Positions 60,089 to 64,000 of a stretch of DNA of 64,000 nucleotides are shown piece by piece. A model generated the notes under the pieces. It was not told the origin of the DNA, made no database searches, and saw nothing but the letters and a program-made list of their open reading frames with translations. Position 1 is the stretch's first letter. The number at the start of each line of letters is the position of its first letter. Where the stretch lies: the NCBI RefSeq assembly GCF_008831285.2, contig NC_045138.2:13652571-13716570 (forward strand). Reading direction: 5' to 3'. Position numbers and translations under genes: made by a program. The stretch is from Nymphaea colorata. Lineage: Eukaryota > Streptophyta > Magnoliopsida > Nymphaeales > Nymphaeaceae.

Positions 60089-62827
60089 TCACTCTTGTAG
60101 ATAGGGGCTAGCAAAACAGGCTAAACATTATAAGCCCATGTTTTTCATGTCTTAATATTCTGCTTATTAAGGCTGACGATTAAGGATAACAAGTTAACAA
60201 CTGTTGCTCCTGTAGACAGGGCCAAATAAAATGGGTAGACTTGCGAACGTTCAGCTCATTGAGGCTGAGGGCTGAGTACTAATGCACAGAAAGATCACTT
60301 TTTTCCATTCTTTGCAATTTTCATGTTTTGCTCAATAGGAAATAAACTTAATAATGTGATGTAAAACAAGTTTACTGGTTGCTTCCCATGGAAGCTTGAT
60401 GTTATCAGTTACATTTTTACATCAAGAAAACACAATCCGTCGTTAGCAGATAAGATACGCAAGTGAATTGAGTTAATAAAACATGCACCTATGATATCTC
60501 TGTTGATCTTTATCTTCAGTGCAGGATGGTGATTTTGCCTTCTTTGTATTATGCTTCATTGTGTTTGCCAGTGAGACAGCCTTTGTTGGCTGTCTCACGC
60601 CTACACTTGACCTTATACTTTAATATTTTTTCCAGAGGACACATGCAGTGCTCAATCCACACACAGCTTCATGTTTTATTAAAATTTTAGAAAGCCAAGG
60701 ACATGTTCTATTGGAACTTGTGCCATTTCAAGTATTTGCTCCAATTTGCCATGTTGATTGGGATCTTAGACTTCAAAGAAACCCATTTTTCTTATACCAC
60801 ATTTCTTGTTTCTCTTCGTAGCATTCTGAATCATGGTTTTTTCCTACTAGGCCCTCTGCGAAGAGTTGACAAAGAAGGCTGCTGACCTGTCATTAGAAAA
60901 CAAGAAAATAAAACAAGTAAGAATCATTACTCATTTTTACAGCTTTGATATGTATTTTCTTATTTTATGTTGGTGGGTCGTTGGTTGCATGTCTTTAAGT
61001 CTTGTAGTTTGTTGATGTCTATGATAATCCTTACCTTTCATTGTACGACTAGATGACATAGGCACGCCCATCAGGGACCTACATGTCCCGTTGTCAACAT
61101 GTATGCAAGCATAGTTTGCATCTCATTCCATTATGACATGGATATGTGTGCAGGTGCATGAATGGTGTGTCTGAATAAGCAGGTTGGACCTGGTTCAAGA
61201 ATGATGCACAGATAAATATAACATCATGGCATCACAAATGATGAAGGAATATAAATTGAATTATTTTGACAAGTTTGGCTTGATGAGATAAGATCATGTA
61301 AGCAAGTAGATGGACATGCATGCATTTTTTTCTTGTCCGTTCTTTTTTGCTCTTTAGAAAAGTGGGGCTGATATATCTTGTATTGCAATATGAAAATTGG
61401 CTTACATATCTACAGTAAAATGTCATGTGATGCTTATAATGCTGTTTTCTCTTTCAGTCACGTGTAGTGATTTTTTAGGATGTCATTTCTGTTCTTGCTG
61501 CCACAATACTTTCAGTGGTGATCATGAAATTTCTATAATACCAATTCATTTGGGAAGGCAATTCTCATTTTAGATGAGTGCTTTTAAGCACCTGTCTTAT
61601 CATTGGCTTTTCTTGAGACATGGAACACAGATTCATCTTTCCTTGAAAGCCCGAGGGTAAACATTCTTAATGAAAAGCCTGAGGCTTTTTTTTTTCCCTA
61701 ATCTTATCTACTGCAATTTGAACAGGAAATCGAGTTTGCCATGCAAGAATACCTTTCATTAGTTGACACAAACAAGCGACTGAAAGAGCAGGTAATTAAC
61801 AAAATGCTCTGCAGTACATCTAATTTGCTTAGGTATTCGTGAAAGCATAGCACTGTTATGAAATGGAGCAAGTCAACTAAAGTAGGGCCTTTCTAATTTC
61901 TGTTCAGGTTGAGATACAAACTTTTAGTAAGAAATTACTTTTGATGCATCTACTTAAGCATTCATCTTTTCTTCTGTCTCCAAATCTACCATTTTGTAGA
62001 TTGCAGAGTCAGATAAGTATGAAACGAAGGATAATCAGTCACATGATATTAGGAAAGATCCATCAGAAGATTCCTTGTGCAAGGCAGAAACTGCAGCACC
62101 TTCATCCGTGCAGTTTCCCCTTCTAGTTTACAATGGAACACCATTTGCTCAGTTTGCATGGCCATCAGTACAGCCACAACCTGTTCGTTTTGAGACAAGC
62201 CTGTCTGCAACTTGCACCACGAATCCGCCTCATGGAAGAGTTACTTTTGGAGGACAGAATGGATCCAGGCCCCAACTATTTCTAGTTCCTTGCCCATTAA
62301 TATATTCTGTGAATGATCAAGTCTCCTGCCCAATGCCTGCCATTTTCAGAGAAGGCGATGGTGGTTCAAACAATACCCAACGTGAGACAGACCTCTCCCT
62401 GAAGTTGACGGGAGACATTGGACCAAATGCTCTTCATGGCAAAACGAGCGCCTCCAATTCAATGATAAGCATCATTAAGAAAGAAGACAGGAATGGTGAA
62501 CTAATGGAGAGGGCAAGTGCAAGCTTGGCAGAAGGAGGAAACCACGTATCTGGTTTTCACTCTAAAGCTCTTGCCCTCATACCCATCGTTGGAACCAATG
62601 ATCCCTCAAACCATGAGAATTTCGTCTTGGCAGATCTAGATTCGAAGGAACATGTTTCTCCCCTGCCTCAATGTTCAATTCTTCGTTCGTCAACACAGTT
62701 TCAAGATAAAAATAAATATAATAAGAGATTGACAGATGCGGCTGCTGCAACTGAAGCCAGAAAGAGAAGGAAAGAGCTCACAAAACTTAAAAGCCTACAC
62801 AGCAGGCAACTCAAGCTTCAGTGTTGA
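56627..62827 (+). CDS. Atypical plant bZIP transcription factor (561 aa, seven exons)
   Basis: Exons: 56,627-57,025, 57,438-57,509, 59,628-59,804, 59,870-59,947, 60,851-60,916, 61,726-61,791, 62,000-62,827. All junctions are GT-AG with phase 0. The exon 1 donor and exon 2 acceptor are the least certain. The basic region lies in exon 4 (about residues 222-242, RRLRRIQANRESARQTIRRR) and the zipper in exons 5-6, with heptad positions Leu248, Leu255, Ile262, Ala269, Leu276, Leu283. The invariant Arg of the N-x7-R signature is Ile238. An N-terminal AAHALAEFAQLAL helix and a C-terminal ARKRRKELTKLKSLHSRQ basic stretch are also typical of the group related to Arabidopsis bZIP62, which I recall as sharing the Ile. 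A nuclear DNA-binding role is expected, but altered DNA specificity is likely. Intron 2 (2.1 kb) holds a hAT-like insertion. Confidence 0.85.
58409..58972. mobile_element. hAT-like non-autonomous element in bZIP intron 2
   Basis: Starts CAGTGGTGAAGCCACG and ends with the complement of CAGTGGCAAAGCTAG. These imperfect terminal repeats fit the CAGTGGCGAAGC type of plant hAT elements. The interior is first GC-rich, then AT-rich. No convincing 8-bp target duplication is left. The ORF at 58,395-58,655 lies inside it and is not an exon. Confidence 0.45.
59999..60090. repeat. CT and GT microsatellites in bZIP intron 4
   Basis: A CT tract at about 59,999-60,020 and a GT tract at about 60,058-60,088, separated by 40 bp. 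Likely polymorphic. Confidence 0.7.
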
Positions 62828-63715
62828 GCTGCAGAGAAAAATTTTAGCAGCATAACCTATTCAAATTTTTTGGACTAATCCTGAGCATTGGAACTGCTGT
62901 TTTTTTTGTCTGGTGCCTCATGTCAAAAGACCTAAGCATCGGATTGTGTAAGACGTAATCTATGTAACAAGAAATCAACTTTATAGACAATGATGAGCCT
63001 CTCGGGAGATCAGTGCCTTGGGCGATACTTCAAAATTTTCTTATAGTAATAGGATTTAGCTTTTCTTTGATATGCCAAAGGGATGAAAATCGATTGAAGT
63101 GTACAAGTTGCAAGAACAGTTGAGCAAGAACTGCATGTATTAATGAGGTCCGGCACGCGATGTGGTCTGTGCCATTGTTTACTGTTTTCCTGTATGATTA
63201 TCCAATGTTTCTTTCCATTACTTTAACATGGTTGTAATCAGCGTTTTCTGTATTTTTCTAGCAAGGAATGTTTCTGTACTTGTAGATTCTACTTTTGATT
63301 GTCCTGTTTTTATTTTCTTCTGAAGTACTTGATCGGCAGACACGAAATTTAAGGCGCACGACGAGCTCATCGGGCCATGCCAACCGTTTGTAAGAGAGAA
63401 AATAAGAAATACAAAATCAACAAGATTTTGTCTGAGCAGCATGATCTCGAGGTCGTTTCTAATTTCCAACGCCCAACTGAACAAACAGCTTGGAATTTGA
63501 ATACCTGATTTGCTTCTAAGCAAACAACGGGGTTCGCCTTTCAGATGCTCCATTTCCATGTATTGCCAAGATATAAAGGAAGAAGACGATCAGAAGCAAA
63601 ATTGAAAAGAAAGTACCTTAGCCTTGATTATGAGTTTATTAAGTGCTCCGCCTGTCGGTGACAGCTTTATTAGTTGGTGCGTCCAACCCAAGCGAACGAC
63701 GTTGAGCGTACGCAG
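62828..63715 (+). other. 3' flank of the bZIP gene
   Basis: Includes the probable 3'UTR. Minus-strand open frames around 63,218-63,559 have no recognisable family and no splice context. Confidence 0.45.
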
Positions 63716-63721
63716 CCACTG

Positions 63722-63945
63722 GCAACTGAGCATTGGCCGGGTCAGCCCGGCCCATTTAAAATTAAAAAATAAATTTTTAGTTATAAAATAAATTTTTTTA
63801 ATATAAAATATATTTATTAATAATAAATATATATTATTAAAAAAATTAAAAAAATATTTTTTTAATCTAAACGGGCCGGGCCGAACTGACCCGGACCCGG
63901 TTTTTTCTGGCCCAAGCCCGATGCCCAGCCTTAATTCCCAATCGC
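63722..63945. mobile_element. MITE-like repeat with GC-rich ends and AT core, copy 3
   Basis: CTGAGCATTGGCCGGG at one end and the complement of CTGGGCATCGGGC at the other are inverted repeats around an A/T core with TTATTAATAATAAATA-like runs. Same family as the two copies before the bZIP gene. Target duplication not clear. Confidence 0.55.
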
Positions 63946-64000
63946 AAAGAACCAGCAGTTGTTCAACCGCAGCATCTCATTGAGCAACACACATCAATAT

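Noticed and set aside
61905-61965. Acceptor-like TTCTGTTCAG as start of the last bZIP exon
   Set aside because: The frame from there ends early, whereas the TTTTGTAG at 61,999 gives an in-frame join to the 276-codon last exon.

Overview
The window is nuclear DNA of a flowering plant. The genes are split by many GT-AG introns and encode plant families: an IQM-type calmodulin-binding protein, R2R3-MYB, a chloroplast-type aldo/keto reductase and an atypical bZIP. Intergenic DNA is AT-rich, with TA, GA and CT microsatellites, hAT-type MITEs and a TRIM retrotransposon. I cannot name the species. No tRNA, rRNA, CRISPR or prokaryotic feature was seen.

Layout. 1-7.6 kb: mostly non-coding, with copies of repeats whose better copies lie further right. 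7.6-30.5 kb: an inverted duplication with arms of about 4.9 kb (7,635-12,592 and 25,661-30,494). Its 13-kb centre holds broken R2R3-MYB pieces, hAT-like insertions, a truncated IQM gene (16,819-20,434) and a 1-kb near-palindrome made of MYB exon 1, intron 1 and exon 2 (23,260-24,290). 30.5-34.5 kb: no gene seen. 35.6-40.5 kb: an intact nine-exon IQM gene with a 454-bp TRIM in intron 2. 40.5-44.0 kb: its 3' flank and a dispersed repeat (R1). 44.06-45.29 kb: a second, unrelated long fold-back. 45.9-47.05 kb: a decayed third IQM unit. 47.06-54.54 kb: two intact nine-exon aldo/keto reductase genes, head to head, sharing a 704-bp intergenic region. 56.6-62.8 kb: an intact bZIP gene of seven exons, flanked by GC-ended, AT-cored MITE-like repeats.

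How it fits together. Three blocks (MYB, IQM, reductase) have been duplicated here, several times in inverted orientation. The reductase pair and one IQM copy remain coding. The MYB copies are all broken, but they lie in forms that could make double-stranded RNA, notably the 23.3-24.3 kb palindrome. The MYB pieces resemble the suberin-type MYBs (MYB53/92/93 or MYB9/107). The most interesting hypothesis is that this palindrome is a hairpin-siRNA locus acting on functional MYB genes elsewhere. This is inference and needs small-RNA data. The truncated IQM copy has lost its own promoter and now sits behind a captured MYB promoter.
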